Part shown: piece by piece, positions 63,586 to 64,000 of the stretch
Numbering within the stretch: position 1 is the stretch's first letter
Layout: every line of letters starts with the position of its first letter
Source: Gordonia sp. OPL2
Lineage (GTDB): Bacteria > Actinomycetota > Actinomycetes > Mycobacteriales > Mycobacteriaceae
Reading direction: 5' to 3'
Length of the DNA stretch: 64,000 nt
Assembly: GCF_003797825.1 (NCBI RefSeq)
Contig: NZ_RKME01000002.1
Location: 62,001-126,000, forward strand
The notes under the pieces: generated by a model
Database searches by the model: none
What the model was told of the DNA's origin: nothing
Seen by the model: the letters and a program-made list of their open reading frames with translations, nothing else
Translations under genes and position numbers: made by a program

Positions 63586-64000
63586 TCAGACGTCGAGCGG
63601 CTCGAGATGTGTTGCGAGCACGACTCCGATCGCGCCGGGACCGACATGACAGCCGAGGACGGGTCCGAGGTCGACGATCACTTCGGAGGTGACGACGCGC
63701 AGCCGGTCGGTCAGTTGCGCCGCGAGTTCGCCTGCGAGCTCCGGCGATCCGCTGTGCTGCACGCCGACGGTGACCGGCGCTCCGGCAGCCGCATCGACCG
63801 CGGCATCGACCATCTTGGTCAGCGCCTTGGAGAAGGTGCGGTGACGTTCCTTGAGGGTGAGCATGCCGTCGACCATGTGCAGGATGGGTTTGATGGACAG
63901 GGCGGAGCCGAGCATCTTGCTCGCCGCACTGATCCGGCCGCTCTGACGAAGATTGTCGAGCTGATGCACACACAGCATCGACTCGACGGTCGATGCCTGA
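63586..64000 (-). CDS. DegV family fatty-acid-binding protein, N-terminus beyond window
   Basis: The C-terminal 138 codons of a DegV protein: HQLDNLRQSGRISAASKMLG is the family signature, followed by SIKPILHMVDGMLTLKERHRT and the end GPVLGCHVGPGAIGVV. DegV proteins bind fatty acids and deliver them to fatty-acid kinase for phospholipid synthesis. The frame is open through the window edge. A DegV-like gene is also next to comEA in M. tuberculosis. Confidence 0.93.
   Translation of the reverse strand, partial: QASTVESMLCVHQLDNLRQSGRISAASKMLGSALSIKPILHMVDGMLTLKERHRTFSKALTKMVDAAVDAAAGAPVTVGVQHSGSPELAGELAAQLTDRLRVVTSEVIVDLGPVLGCHVGPGAIGVVLATHLEPLDV

Overview
The window is high-GC (about two-thirds G+C by eye), almost fully coding DNA from the chromosome of a mycolic-acid actinobacterium (order Mycobacteriales). 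Gordonia is my best guess for the genus, but nothing here was searched. The case rests on gene order. From dnaG to degV the core genes follow the order I remember for the Mycobacterium tuberculosis Rv2343c-Rv2417c stretch: dnaG, dgt, glyS, smtB/arsR, zur, Rv2360c-like, uppS, recO, era, Rv2365c-like, CNNM/CBS protein, ybeY, phoH, rsmE, dnaJ2, hrcA, hemW, nirA-cysH, sulfate ABC transporter, GH15 enzyme, lepA, the transglutaminase/alpha-E/ATP-grasp trio, rpsT, holA, comEC, comEA, degV. Several genes look leaderless, with a TANNNT box 6-8 nt before the start codon, as is common in this group.

Layout. 1-10 kb is accessory: a Mce-associated-like membrane protein, an acyl-CoA dehydrogenase with a GntR regulator and a 16-bp palindromic operator, tRNA-Asn, a probable ureide operon (GntR regulator, allophanate-hydrolase-like amidase, biuret-hydrolase-like cysteine hydrolase, NCS2/AzgA-like permease), tRNA-Met(CAT) and a long cutinase-family protein. 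10-33 kb is core information processing, metal regulation, cell-wall lipid carrier synthesis and stress proteins; its phoH gene carries a 359-residue LAGLIDADG-type intein. 33-43.5 kb is a sulfate assimilation regulon: a cysteine-containing leader peptide, ferredoxin sulfite reductase, APS reductase, CysD, CysN and a CbiX-like chelatase on the plus strand, with the convergent sulfate ABC transporter on the minus strand. 43.5-56 kb holds a GH15 enzyme, M3 peptidase, lepA, a PemK-like protein, the ATP-grasp/alpha-E/transglutaminase trio and a sulfotransferase-like gene. 56-64 kb is rpsT, holA, comEC, comEA and degV.

The most unusual region is 57.3-61.6 kb. A 1052-bp stretch covering the 5' end of holA and the 3' half of comEC is present twice (57289-58340 and 60541-61592, 9 mismatches by my count). 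Between the copies lie 2.2 kb of visibly AT-richer foreign DNA carrying a translationally coupled gene pair: a two-TM protein with a possible degenerate PLD-like cytoplasmic domain and a class I SAM methyltransferase. Because of the duplication, one intact holA and one intact comEC survive on opposite sides of the insert. I take this as a harmless integration of a small cargo element and the best candidate here for an undescribed, possibly defence-related, two-gene system; its function is not demonstrated.
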